Shown piece after piece: positions 37,166 through 45,500 of a DNA stretch of 64,000 nucleotides. Numbering within the stretch: the stretch's first letter is position 1; each line of letters starts with the position of its first letter. Both the position numbers and the translations under genes were made by a program. Source of the DNA: Streptomyces sp. S.PNR 29. GTDB lineage: Bacteria; Actinomycetota; Actinomycetes; Streptomycetales; Streptomycetaceae. The notes under the pieces were generated by a model that was not told the origin of the DNA, ran no database searches, and saw only the letters and a list, made by a program, of their open reading frames with translations. The DNA lies in assembly GCF_030386795.1 (NCBI RefSeq), contig NZ_JANUQM010000014.1, forward strand, positions 62,001-126,000. Direction: 5' to 3'.

Positions 37166-38909
37166 CGGGGGCCTCCTTCACGGCCATGTTCCTGGTCACG
37201 CTCCGGCCTTGTGCGTACGCCGCTCCCGACACCGCCAGCCCCGCCAGGAGGGCCAGTGCCACGGCCGGGGCGAGGGCAGCCCAGGGGGCGCGTTCCACGT
37301 AGGCGCGGGACTCGTCGAGCAGCAGTCCCCACTCGGGGGCGGGCGGCTGGGCGCCGAGGCCGAGGAAACCGAGGGACGCCAGGGCGAGGGCGATGCCGGG
37401 CAGGCGCAGCAGGGCGTGGCGGGCGACCGGGGCGGCGACCGTCGGCAGGACGTGCCGGGTGAGGATCCACAACGGGCTCGCGCCGATGGCCCGTTGTGCC
37501 GTCAGGAACGCCGACGCGCGCACCTCCTGCACGAGTGCCGCGGCGTGCGCGGACAACGCCGGCCAGGAGATCAGGGCGACCGCCAGGGCCGCCCCGCCCG
37601 TGCCGGGGCCGACGGCGGCGGCGACCAGGATGCCGACGATCACCGGGGGCAGCGCGTTGGCGATGTCCGCCGCGCCCGCCGCGACACCGGGTACGAAGCC
37701 CAGTGCGAGCGCGACCAGCAGACTCAGCAGGCAGATCGCGGCGGCCGTGCCGACCGTCGAGGCGGCGCCATGGCCGAGCCGGGCGAGCACATCACGGCCG
37801 AGGGCGTCGGTGCCGAGCGGGTGCGCCCAGGAGGGGGTGGCGAGGCGGGCCGTGGTGTCCACGGTGTACGGGTCGCGCAGCAGGCCCCAGCCGATCGTGA
37901 GCGCGAGCAGTGTGAACAGGGACGACGGGATCGCCGGGTGTGTACGGACCGGGCGGGCAGGAGGCAGCGCGAGGGCGGCGTCACGCAGGGCCGGGCCCAG
38001 CAGCCGGCGCCGTGTGAACGCCGCCACCGCGCCCGTGACCAGGCCGAGCGCCAGCAGGGCCAGAACGGAGCCCTGGAGCAGCGGCAGATCCTGCGACTTG
38101 GCCGCACCGAGGGCGGTCCGTCCGATGCCGGGCACCGCGAACACCGTCTCCACGGCGACCGCGCCGCCGGTCAGGCCGACGGCGACCATCCCGAACTGCG
38201 GCACCAGCGGCGGCAGGACGCGCCGCAGGGCTGCCCCCGCGATCCGCGCCCGGCTCACCCCGGCGCCCCGCCACAGCTCCACCCACCGCTCGTCCAGCAC
38301 GGCAGGCAGCGCGTCCGCGACCAACCGCCCGAGCAGCCCGCCCGCGGGGACGCCGAGGGCGATCGCGGGCAGCACCAGATGAACGGGGCCCTGCCAGCCG
38401 GATGTCGGCAACCACCCCAGCCACACGCCACACACCAGCAGCGCGACAGTGGCCAGCAGGAACTCGGGTACGGCGGCCGGCATGGCGGCGAAGGCGCCGG
38501 CCGACCCCCGTCCCCGTACCAGCACCGGCGCCACCAGCGTGGCGGCCAGCAGCACCGCCACGCCGAGTGCCGCGCCCATCAGTCCCAGCGAGACCTGGAC
38601 CCCGGCGACCACGGATGGCAGGACGTCGGTTCCCGACACCCAGGAGGTGCCGAAGTCGCCGCGGAGCAGGTCGGTGGCCCAACTCCCCAGCAGGGAAACG
38701 GGACCGGCGTCCAGGCCGAGGTCCTCGCGGATCGCGGCCAGGGCCTCCTCGGTCGCCTCCTGCTCGGCCGACCGGGCGCGCAGCACCGAGAGCGCCGGGT
38801 CCCGGCGGGAGAGCCAGGGCAGCAGGCCGACGGCGGCCAGGACGGCGACCCCACAGAGCAGGCGGGCCGGCACCGCCGGGCTGACCGCTTTCCTTGTCAT
38901 GCCCTTCAC
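37155..38909 (-). CDS. Fused DppB-DppC-type ABC permease
   Basis: A 584-residue polypeptide carrying both permease subunits of a peptide/nickel importer; these are normally two proteins of about 310 and 290 residues. The N-terminal half (about 1-300) shows the DppB pattern with EAA-like loop ELWRGAGVSRARIAGAALRR and VFAVPGIGRTAL. The C-terminal half (about 310-584) shows the DppC pattern: HPLGTDALGRDVLARLGHGA, loop TAQRAIGASPLWILTRHVLP, and LGLGAQPPAPEWG. GTG 38909 overlaps the binding-protein stop (GTGA); ATG 38900 is an alternative. There is no interrupting stop or frameshift, so the fusion looks genuine. Confidence 0.88.
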   Translation of the reverse strand: MKGMTRKAVSPAVPARLLCGVAVLAAVGLLPWLSRRDPALSVLRARSAEQEATEEALAAIREDLGLDAGPVSLLGSWATDLLRGDFGTSWVSGTDVLPSVVAGVQVSLGLMGAALGVAVLLAATLVAPVLVRGRGSAGAFAAMPAAVPEFLLATVALLVCGVWLGWLPTSGWQGPVHLVLPAIALGVPAGGLLGRLVADALPAVLDERWVELWRGAGVSRARIAGAALRRVLPPLVPQFGMVAVGLTGGAVAVETVFAVPGIGRTALGAAKSQDLPLLQGSVLALLALGLVTGAVAAFTRRRLLGPALRDAALALPPARPVRTHPAIPSSLFTLLALTIGWGLLRDPYTVDTTARLATPSWAHPLGTDALGRDVLARLGHGAASTVGTAAAICLLSLLVALALGFVPGVAAGAADIANALPPVIVGILVAAAVGPGTGGAALAVALISWPALSAHAAALVQEVRASAFLTAQRAIGASPLWILTRHVLPTVAAPVARHALLRLPGIALALASLGFLGLGAQPPAPEWGLLLDESRAYVERAPWAALAPAVALALLAGLAVSGAAYAQGRSVTRNMAVKEAPGGV

Positions 38910-40393
38910 TTGACGTACGTGTCCACGGTGACGAGTTCGCGCTCGCGCGGGTCGTGCGCGGCGCCCACCACACCCTCCGCATCGCCCTGGATCACGCGCT
39001 CGTGGAGCATCGGGACGGCCGCGTCCTGGGCGAGTACGGCAGCCTCGGCCTCGATGATCGCCTTGCGGCGGGCGTCGCCGACCGCGGTCCGGGAGGCCTT
39101 CCTCAGGGCTTTGTCGACCTCCTGGTCGGTGAACCGGGAGAGGTTGAAGGTGCCGTCGGAGGCGAAGTCGCTGTACAGGTACGCGGCAGCGTCACCGGAG
39201 TCGAGCACGGTCGCCCGGGAGAGGATGAATGCGTCGAACCGGCCCGCGAGCACGTCGGATTCGATGTTCGCGTACTCGCGGACGTCGAGCTTCACCTTGA
39301 ACCCGGCCTTCTGGAGCTGCTGCTGCAGCGCGGCCGCGACCTCGGGCATCTCGGACCGGTCGGTGTAGGTACCGATGGTGATCGCCCTGCCGTCGGGTGC
39401 ACCGGCCTCGGCCCGCCGCACCGGCTTGCGCAGTTCGGCCGCCCACGGCAGCGCGGGCCCCAGCAGCCCCTCGGCGACGTCGGCGCGCCCCTCGTACACG
39501 CCCTTCACGATCGATTCGGCGTCGATCGCCTCCCGGGCGGCGGCACGCAGCGAGGCGTCCTTGAAGACGCCCTTGCCGGTGTTCAGGTACAGCGTGTTGG
39601 TGCGCGGCATCGGGACCTCGGTGATCAGGTCCTGGTCGAGCACGGCGGCCTGGGAGACCGGTACCGCCTCGACGATGTCGGCCTCGCCGCTGCGCAGGGC
39701 GGCGGCGCGGGCGGTGCCGTCCGGGACGAACTTCACGTCGATGCCGGGGGCTGCGGCCTTCTTGCCCCAGTAGTCGTCGTAGCGGTCGAGGGCGGCGGAG
39801 GAGGTGCCGTTGACCTTCGTCAGCTCGAAGGGGCCGGTGCCCGCGCCGACGGGGTCGACCGTCTTCCCCCGGTACGCCTTCGCCGCGAGGATCGACAGCT
39901 GCGGGGAGCTGAGCCGCTGCGGAACGAGGGGGTCCTCGGTGGCGGTGGTGACGGTGACCTTGCCGCCGTCGGCCTGGGCGGTGAGGTCCACGCCGTCGAG
40001 GATGCGGGGCTTGGGGGAGGCGGTGGCGGCCTTGGTGAGGGAGCGGACGACGGCCTCGGCGGTGAGTTCCGTCCCGTCGTGGAAGGTGACGCCGTCCCGT
40101 ATCTCGAAGGTCCAGCTTCGGCCGCTCTGCTTCCAGGACGTGGCCAGCGCGGGCTGGGCGTCGCCCTCCGCGTCCAGCTTCACGAGTGTCTCCGCCGTTG
40201 ACCAGCGGGACAGCTTGAACGCGTCGTCGGACAGCGGGGACAGCCCTGATCTCGGCGGCTGGAACATCGCCACGCGTAGGCGTCCGCCCTCGCCGGAGGC
40301 GGAGGTGCCGTCGGCCCCGGCGAAGCATCCGGTGAGAAGGACGGAGGCCGCGGTGGCCGCGGAGAGGGGGAGGAGACGGGCGGGCAGGCGCAC
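38906..40393 (-). CDS. Substrate-binding lipoprotein, SBP_bac_5 family
   Basis: A 495-residue extracytoplasmic binding protein of the peptide/nickel/opine class, anchored by lipid on Cys23 (lipobox LLTGC). Typical segments: AETLVKLDAEGDAQPALATSWKQS, the family signature around ...TFEIRDGVTFHDGTELTAEAVV, and GTGPFELTKV. The ligand cannot be read from sequence. First gene of its operon. The promoter carries a Zur-like site, so a zinc or metallophore complex is a candidate ligand, as is a peptide. Confidence 0.88.
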   Translation of the reverse strand: MRLPARLLPLSAATAASVLLTGCFAGADGTSASGEGGRLRVAMFQPPRSGLSPLSDDAFKLSRWSTAETLVKLDAEGDAQPALATSWKQSGRSWTFEIRDGVTFHDGTELTAEAVVRSLTKAATASPKPRILDGVDLTAQADGGKVTVTTATEDPLVPQRLSSPQLSILAAKAYRGKTVDPVGAGTGPFELTKVNGTSSAALDRYDDYWGKKAAAPGIDVKFVPDGTARAAALRSGEADIVEAVPVSQAAVLDQDLITEVPMPRTNTLYLNTGKGVFKDASLRAAAREAIDAESIVKGVYEGRADVAEGLLGPALPWAAELRKPVRRAEAGAPDGRAITIGTYTDRSEMPEVAAALQQQLQKAGFKVKLDVREYANIESDVLAGRFDAFILSRATVLDSGDAAAYLYSDFASDGTFNLSRFTDQEVDKALRKASRTAVGDARRKAIIEAEAAVLAQDAAVPMLHERVIQGDAEGVVGAAHDPRERELVTVDTYVK

Positions 40394-40435
40394 GGGACAC
40401 TCCGGGTAAAGGGACGGTCAAGGGTGGGTGCGCCG

Positions 40436-40463
40436 ACCGTAGCACGATGACAATCGTTTTCAA
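40436..40463 (-). promoter_or_regulatory. Promoter with embedded Zur-like box
   Basis: Reading on the minus strand: -35 TTGAAA (40458-40463), 16-base spacer, -10 TACGGT (40436-40441). The 15-base near-palindrome TGAAAACGATTGTCA (40448-40462) covers the -35 and half the spacer. It has the 7-1-7 layout of Streptomyces Zur boxes as I recall them (TGAAAATGATTTTCA), differing at two positions. Binding here would block RNA polymerase when zinc is ample. The start codon is 43 bases beyond the -10. Confidence 0.6.
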
Positions 40464-40540
40464 TAACTGGGTCCGCTGTGCGTCCGCTCACCGGAACCTC
40501 CGGGCAAGGGGCGTGCGGAGTGAAGGAGGCGCAGAGCCCC

Positions 40541-41767
40541 TCAAGGGCCCTGCAGCCGTGCCCCCTTGAGGGCCATGTGCAGCAGCAGCCGGTCCTCGCC
40601 GTCGTCCAGGTCCAGGCCCGTGAGCTGCTCGACCCGGGAGAGGCGGTAGTAGAGGGTCTGGCGGTGGATGCCCAGCTCGGCGGCCGTGCGGCCGGCCTGG
40701 CCCGCGCAGTCGAGGTAGACCTCGGCGGTGCGGGCCAGTTCCTGATGGGCGGGGGAGAGCAGGGCGTGGACCACGGGGTCCCGGGCGGTTTCCGGGGACA
40801 GCGAGGTGAGCAGGCGGAACGGGCCGATCGACGCCCACTCGGCGACCGGGCCGAGCCGGGGCTCCGCCCGCGCCGCCCGCGCCGCCGCCGACGCCTCCCG
40901 CCAGGCCGCGCCCAGCTCCGCGATCCCGGTACGCGCGGCGGCGATGCCGGCGGCCGGGCCGGCCGGCGAGGCCTTGGTGTCGGGGCCGCTCCCGGAGCGG
41001 GCCCGCTCCAGCAGCCGGGCCGCCGCCGACACCGCCGGGGTCAGGACGTCCGCCGAGCGCAGGCGCACCAGCAGTGCCAGCGACTGGGCCGTCGCCCCCC
41101 ACGGCACCGTGCACAGTGCCGTCGCCCCCGGCACCGTACGGACCGACGGCGCGTCGTCCGGGTCGGCGGACGGCCAGGGGGTCACGCACACCACCGTGTG
41201 CAGGGCGTCCGCGCGGGCGCCGAGGGCCGTGCGGAGCTCCGCGACCGCCATGTCGCCCTGCCAGCCGCGCTCGGCGGTGAGCACCGCCCTCAGCTCGCGG
41301 CTGAGGTCCGCGCCGTGCTGGGCCTCGTCCGCGAGCAGCGCGCCGATGCGGGGCGTCACCTCCATGGCCGCCGCCAGCTGCTGCTCCGTCGGGCCGGGAT
41401 CGTCGTCCAGGAGCCAGACGTATCCGAAGACGACGCCCCGATGGCGTACCGGGAGGCAGATGCGTCCCCGGTACACCCCCGCCTCCGGCGTCGGCGGGAT
41501 ACGGACCGGGTCCGTCGCGCGCGTGATGCCGAAGCCCTCGAACCAGGCGCGGACCGCGGCGGTGGAGCGGCGGGTGAGGATCGAGCGGGTGCGCACGGGG
41601 TCCAGGGCCGACGGGTCGAGGTCGCCCTCGCTGTCGTACGCGCCGAAGGCGATCAGCTCGAAGTCGCGGTTCTCCAGCGTCGCGGGGACGCCGAGAAGCT
41701 CGGAGAGCTCGTCGACCAGCTCCTGGTAGTCACCGAGGCTTTTGAAGGGAACGGCATCCGACGTCAT
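40541..41767 (-). CDS. PucR/CdaR-family transcription regulator, probable proline-catabolism regulator
   Basis: 408 residues: an N-terminal sensor half (about 1-150, GAF-like: LLGVPATLENRDFELIAFG), a GGDEF-derived middle typical of CdaR/PucR proteins, and a C-terminal helix-turn-helix (about 345-400: AGRTAAELGIHRQTLYYRLSRV, then EQLTGLDLDDGEDRLLLHMALKG). It is divergent from the proline dehydrogenase gene across 181 bases. PucR-type regulators next to put/pru genes often activate them in response to proline. ATG 41767 is given; an ATG at 41785 would add six residues. Confidence 0.85.
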   Translation of the reverse strand: MTSDAVPFKSLGDYQELVDELSELLGVPATLENRDFELIAFGAYDSEGDLDPSALDPVRTRSILTRRSTAAVRAWFEGFGITRATDPVRIPPTPEAGVYRGRICLPVRHRGVVFGYVWLLDDDPGPTEQQLAAAMEVTPRIGALLADEAQHGADLSRELRAVLTAERGWQGDMAVAELRTALGARADALHTVVCVTPWPSADPDDAPSVRTVPGATALCTVPWGATAQSLALLVRLRSADVLTPAVSAAARLLERARSGSGPDTKASPAGPAAGIAAARTGIAELGAAWREASAAARAARAEPRLGPVAEWASIGPFRLLTSLSPETARDPVVHALLSPAHQELARTAEVYLDCAGQAGRTAAELGIHRQTLYYRLSRVEQLTGLDLDDGEDRLLLHMALKGARLQGP

Positions 41768-41834
41768 CCGGGCATTCTGCCCCATGCCCGGGAGGCCTTC
41801 ATACATCTGTCTGAGATCTGCGGCACGGATGCGT

Positions 41835-41844
41835 GACAGCTGTC
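41835..41844. promoter_or_regulatory. Palindrome in the PucR-putB divergent region
   Basis: The perfect 10-bp palindrome GACAGCTGTC lies 68 bases beyond the regulator start and 105 bases before the proline dehydrogenase start. It is a candidate operator. No better dyad was noticed in 41768-41948. Confidence 0.35.
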
Positions 41845-41948
41845 GATGGCCCACGATCGGAGGGATCCTTAGGTTTCACGGTGGTTCTCCGTGCCGTCCC
41901 CGATCCGTCGGGTTTCGGCCTTCTGGTGCTTGTTTGTGGAGGTGCCCC

Positions 41949-42875
41949 GTGCTGGGTCCCGTGATTCTCGCCGCGTCGCGCAGCGACCGGGTGCGACGCC
42001 TGATCTCGGCGGCCCCGGGAACCCGGCAGGTCGTCGACCGCTTCATCCCCGGCGAGACGGTCGACGAGGTCCTGCCGATCATCCAGAACCTCACGGCAGG
42101 TGGCCTGGAGCTGACCATGGACGTCGTCGGTGAGGACATCACCACGCCCGGGCAGGCCGCCGCCGCCCGCGACGCCTACCTGGAGCTCATCGACCGGCTC
42201 AAACCGCTGGAGCTGGGCACGCGCGCGGAGATGTCCGTGAAGCTGTCCATGTTCGGCCAGGCGCTGGACGACGGCCACGAACTGGCGCTCAAGAACGTCC
42301 GCCCGGTCGTCGAGGCCGCCGCCGAGATCGGCACCACGGTCACCCTGGACGCGGAGGACCACACCACCCTCGACTCGATGTTCGCCATCCACGAGGAGTT
42401 GCGGAAGGACTTCCCGCAGACCGGCTGCGTCATCCAGGCCTACCTCTTCCGCACCGAGGCCGACGCCCGCCGCCTCGCCGCGGACGGCAGCCGGGTACGG
42501 CTGGTCAAGGGCGCGTACAAGGAGCCGGCCGGGGTCGCGTACCAGGACAGGCACGAGATCGACAAGGCGTACGTGCGCGTCCTGCGGACCCTGATGGAGG
42601 GCGAGGGCTACCCGATGATCGGGTCCCACGACCCGCGCCTGATCTCCATCGCCCAGGAGCTCGCTCACCGCGCCGGGCGCAAGCTCGACGAGTACGAGTT
42701 CCAGATGCTGTACGGCATCAGGACCGACGAGCACCAGCGGCTGGCCGCCGAGGGCCACCGCATGCGCGTCTACACGGCGTACGGCACCGACTGGTACGGC
42801 TACTTCATGCGGCGCCTCGCGGAGAAGCCGGCGAACCTGCGCTTCTTCGTGCGCAGCATGGTCACCAAGGGCTGA
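41949..42875 (+). CDS. putB: Proline dehydrogenase (monofunctional)
   Basis: A 308-residue FAD barrel enzyme oxidising proline to pyrroline-5-carboxylate and passing electrons to quinone. Conserved parts include MSVKLSMFGQ, CVIQAYLFRTEADARRL, RLVKGAYKEP and IGSHDPRLI. The C-terminal substrate-binding helix (YEFQMLYGIRTDEHQRLAAEGHRMRVYTAYGTDWYGYFMRRLAE in essence) carries the two family Arg. It is short, as in Gram-positive and Thermus enzymes, not fused PutA. GTG 41949 follows GGAGGTG. P5C dehydrogenase follows by 37 bases. Confidence 0.93.
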   Translation: MLGPVILAASRSDRVRRLISAAPGTRQVVDRFIPGETVDEVLPIIQNLTAGGLELTMDVVGEDITTPGQAAAARDAYLELIDRLKPLELGTRAEMSVKLSMFGQALDDGHELALKNVRPVVEAAAEIGTTVTLDAEDHTTLDSMFAIHEELRKDFPQTGCVIQAYLFRTEADARRLAADGSRVRLVKGAYKEPAGVAYQDRHEIDKAYVRVLRTLMEGEGYPMIGSHDPRLISIAQELAHRAGRKLDEYEFQMLYGIRTDEHQRLAAEGHRMRVYTAYGTDWYGYFMRRLAEKPANLRFFVRSMVTKG

Positions 42876-42912
42876 GACCGAACCACCGCTCAGTTAAGGA
42901 GTTACGGAAAAC

Positions 42913-44544
42913 ATGGACGCTGTGACCCAGGTCCCCACCCCCGTCAACGAGCCGGTGCACGGCTATGCCCCCGGCTCCCCCGAGCGGGCCCGGCTGGAGG
43001 CCAAGCTGAAGGAGCTGGCCGACAACCCGGTCGACCTGCCCTGCACCATCGGCGGGGAGAAGCGGATGGGCGGCGGTGAACGCTTCGACGTCGTCCAGCC
43101 GCACAACCACAAGGCGGTGCTCGGCACGTACGGCAACGCCACCCAGCAGGACGCCCAGGACGCCATCGACGCGGCCCTCGCCGCCGCGCCCGCCTGGCGC
43201 GCCCTGTCCTTCGACGACCGCGCGGCGATCTTCCTGCGCGCCGCCGAGCTGCTGTCCGGCCCGTGGCGCGAGACGCTGGCCGCGTCCACCATGCTCGGCC
43301 AGTCCAAGACCGCCCAGCAGGCCGAGATCGACACTCCCTGTGAGCTGATCGACTTCTGGCGCTTCAACGTCCACTACGCCCGGCAGATCCTGGCCGAGCA
43401 GCCCCCGGCCAACTCCCCGGGCGTGTGGAACCGCCTCGACCACCGCCCGCTGGAGGGCTTCGTCTACGCGATCACGCCGTTCAACTTCAGCGCCATCGCG
43501 GGCAACCTGCCCACCGCGCCCGCGCTGATGGGCAACGTCGTCGTCTGGAAGCCGTCCCCGACGCAGACCCACGCCGCCGTGCTGCTGATGCAGCTGCTGG
43601 AGGAGGCCGGTCTGCCCAAGGGCGTCATCAACCTCCTCACCGGTGACGGCGTCGAGGTCTCCCAGGTCGCCCTGGAGCACCGCGATTTCGCCGGCATCCA
43701 CTTCACCGGTTCGACCAAGACCTTCCAGTACCTGTGGAAGACGGTCGGCAACAACATCGAGAAGTACCGCTGCTACCCGCGCCTGGTCGGGGAGACCGGC
43801 GGCAAGGACTTCGTCGTCGCCCACCCGAGTGCCGACCGCGCCGTCCTCAAGACCGCCCTGACCCGGGGCGCCTTCGAGTACCAGGGCCAGAAGTGCAGCG
43901 CCACCTCCCGGGCCTACATCCCGGCCTCGATCTGGAACTCCGGCTTCAAGGAGGAGTTCGCCGCCGAGGTCGACGGCATCGCCATGGGTGACGTCACCGA
44001 CCTGTCGAACTTCATCGGTGCCGTCATCGACGAGCGTGCCTTCGCCAAGAACAAGGCCGCCATCGACCGTGCCAAGGAGGACGCGGCCTGCACGATCGTC
44101 GCCGGCGGCTCCTACGACGACTCGGTGGGCTACTTCGTCCGCCCGACCGTCATCGAGTGCACCGACCCGGAGAACGAGGTCTTCCGCACCGAGTACTTCG
44201 GCCCGATCCTCGCCGTGCACGTCTACGAGGACGACAAGTACGACGAGATGCTGACGCAGATGGAGTCGGTGTCGGACTACGCGCTGACCGGCTCGGTCAT
44301 CGCGAACGACCGCGCGGCGGCGGCGTACACGGCCGAGAAGCTCCGCTACGCGGCCGGCAACTTCTACATCAACGACAAGTCGACCGGCGCCGTCGTCGGC
44401 CAGCAGCCCTTCGGCGGCGGCCGTGCCTCCGGCACCAACGACAAGGCCGGCGCCCCGCAGAACCTGCTGCGCTGGACGCTGACCCGCGCGATCAAGGAGA
44501 CGCTGGTCCCGCCGACCGACTACACCTACCCGCACATGGGCTGA
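42913..44544 (+). CDS. pruA: 1-Pyrroline-5-carboxylate dehydrogenase
   Basis: A 543-residue NAD-dependent aldehyde dehydrogenase turning glutamate semialdehyde into glutamate, the second step of proline use. Catalytic Cys328 sits in YQGQKCSATSRAY and the general base Glu294 in VGETGGKDFVVAH. The substrate and cofactor pocket shows FNFSAIAGNLPTAPALMGN and FGGGRASGTNDKAG. It is longer at the N-terminus than generic ALDHs, as for the animal/actinobacterial P5CDH group. GGAG-like TAAGGAG site before ATG 42913. Forms an operon with putB and ends in a strong hairpin. Confidence 0.95.
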   Translation: MDAVTQVPTPVNEPVHGYAPGSPERARLEAKLKELADNPVDLPCTIGGEKRMGGGERFDVVQPHNHKAVLGTYGNATQQDAQDAIDAALAAAPAWRALSFDDRAAIFLRAAELLSGPWRETLAASTMLGQSKTAQQAEIDTPCELIDFWRFNVHYARQILAEQPPANSPGVWNRLDHRPLEGFVYAITPFNFSAIAGNLPTAPALMGNVVVWKPSPTQTHAAVLLMQLLEEAGLPKGVINLLTGDGVEVSQVALEHRDFAGIHFTGSTKTFQYLWKTVGNNIEKYRCYPRLVGETGGKDFVVAHPSADRAVLKTALTRGAFEYQGQKCSATSRAYIPASIWNSGFKEEFAAEVDGIAMGDVTDLSNFIGAVIDERAFAKNKAAIDRAKEDAACTIVAGGSYDDSVGYFVRPTVIECTDPENEVFRTEYFGPILAVHVYEDDKYDEMLTQMESVSDYALTGSVIANDRAAAAYTAEKLRYAAGNFYINDKSTGAVVGQQPFGGGRASGTNDKAGAPQNLLRWTLTRAIKETLVPPTDYTYPHMG

Positions 44545-44553
44545 CGCCCACCG

Positions 44554-44599
44554 CACGCCTGCGGGCCAGGCCGCCCCGCCGACCTGGCCCGCAGGCGTG
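44554..44599 (+). terminator. Terminator of the proline operon
   Basis: A perfect 17-bp stem CACGCCTGCGGGCCAGG (44554-44570) / CCTGGCCCGCAGGCGTG (44583-44599) with a 12-base loop, 9 bases after pruA. It runs almost to the next gene start at 44620, so that gene needs its own promoter or readthrough. Confidence 0.85.
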
Positions 44600-44619
44600 T
44601 GCGGGCGGAGAATCGCCCC

Positions 44620-45486
44620 ATGACCCGGACGCGGAGCGAGACGGAGACGGTCACGGCAGACGACGGCGTCCGGCTGTGGGCCGCACGGTCGGGACGGGGC
44701 GAGCCACTGGTGCTGTGCCACGGCGGGCCCGGTCTGTGGGACATGTTCGAGGACGTGGCCGGGCTCCTGGAGGACCGGGCCACGGTCGTGCGCTGGGACC
44801 AGCGCGGCTGCGGGCGCTCGGAACGCTGCGCCGGGCCCTGGACGAGCGAGCGGTTCGTGGCCGATCTCGACGCGGTACGGCGGCACTTCGGGCTGGAGCG
44901 GACGGCCCTGCTCGGCCACTCGTGGGGCGCGCAACTGGCGCTCAGCTACGCGCTGGCCCACCCGGAGCGGGTGAGCGCGCTGGTGTACGTGGCCGGAACG
45001 GGCATCGGGCCGGACAGCGACTGGCACGGCGCCCACCGGGAGAACTTCCTCGCCCGGCTCGGCGAGCACCCCGAACGGCTGGACCGCTGGCAGGAGCTGA
45101 TGGCCCGTCCGCGGCGGACCGAGGAGGAGGACCGGGAGTCGGCGGTGCTCCAGTGGTCCGCCGAGTTCACCGACCGCGAGCGCGCCCTGGAACACGCCGG
45201 GCGCATGGCCGACCCCTGGCTGGGGATCAACGACGAGTGCAACAAGGCCCTGAACGCCGAGCGGAAACGCGCCTGGGGCACCCCCGAGCTCTCCGCCGCC
45301 TGCCGGGCCCTCGACGTGCCGGTGCTCATCGTCGACGGCGCGCGCGACATCCGGCCGCGCTCGGCGGTGGACTCGCTGGAGCGGGCCCTGCCGCGCGTGC
45401 GGCGGGTGGTGTTCCCGGACGCCGGGCATCTGCCGTGGGTGGAGGAGCCGCGGGGCTTCCGGGCGGCGGTGACCGCGGTGCTGTGA
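44620..45486 (+). CDS. Alpha/beta hydrolase, proline-iminopeptidase-like
   Basis: A 288-residue alpha/beta hydrolase. Oxyanion region LCHGGPGLWDMF (HGGPG as in prolyl iminopeptidases), DQRGCGRSERC, nucleophile elbow GHSWGA, a helical cap about 130-215, then an acid Asp in IVDGARDIRPRSA and His in DAGHLPWVE. Family S33 or a related esterase is likely. Its place after proline genes would fit release of N-terminal proline, but that link is only suggestive. ATG 44620 was chosen over a GTG that lies within the preceding hairpin. Confidence 0.82.
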   Translation: MTRTRSETETVTADDGVRLWAARSGRGEPLVLCHGGPGLWDMFEDVAGLLEDRATVVRWDQRGCGRSERCAGPWTSERFVADLDAVRRHFGLERTALLGHSWGAQLALSYALAHPERVSALVYVAGTGIGPDSDWHGAHRENFLARLGEHPERLDRWQELMARPRRTEEEDRESAVLQWSAEFTDRERALEHAGRMADPWLGINDECNKALNAERKRAWGTPELSAACRALDVPVLIVDGARDIRPRSAVDSLERALPRVRRVVFPDAGHLPWVEEPRGFRAAVTAVL

Positions 45487-45500
45487 TCCGGCGGCAGGGG

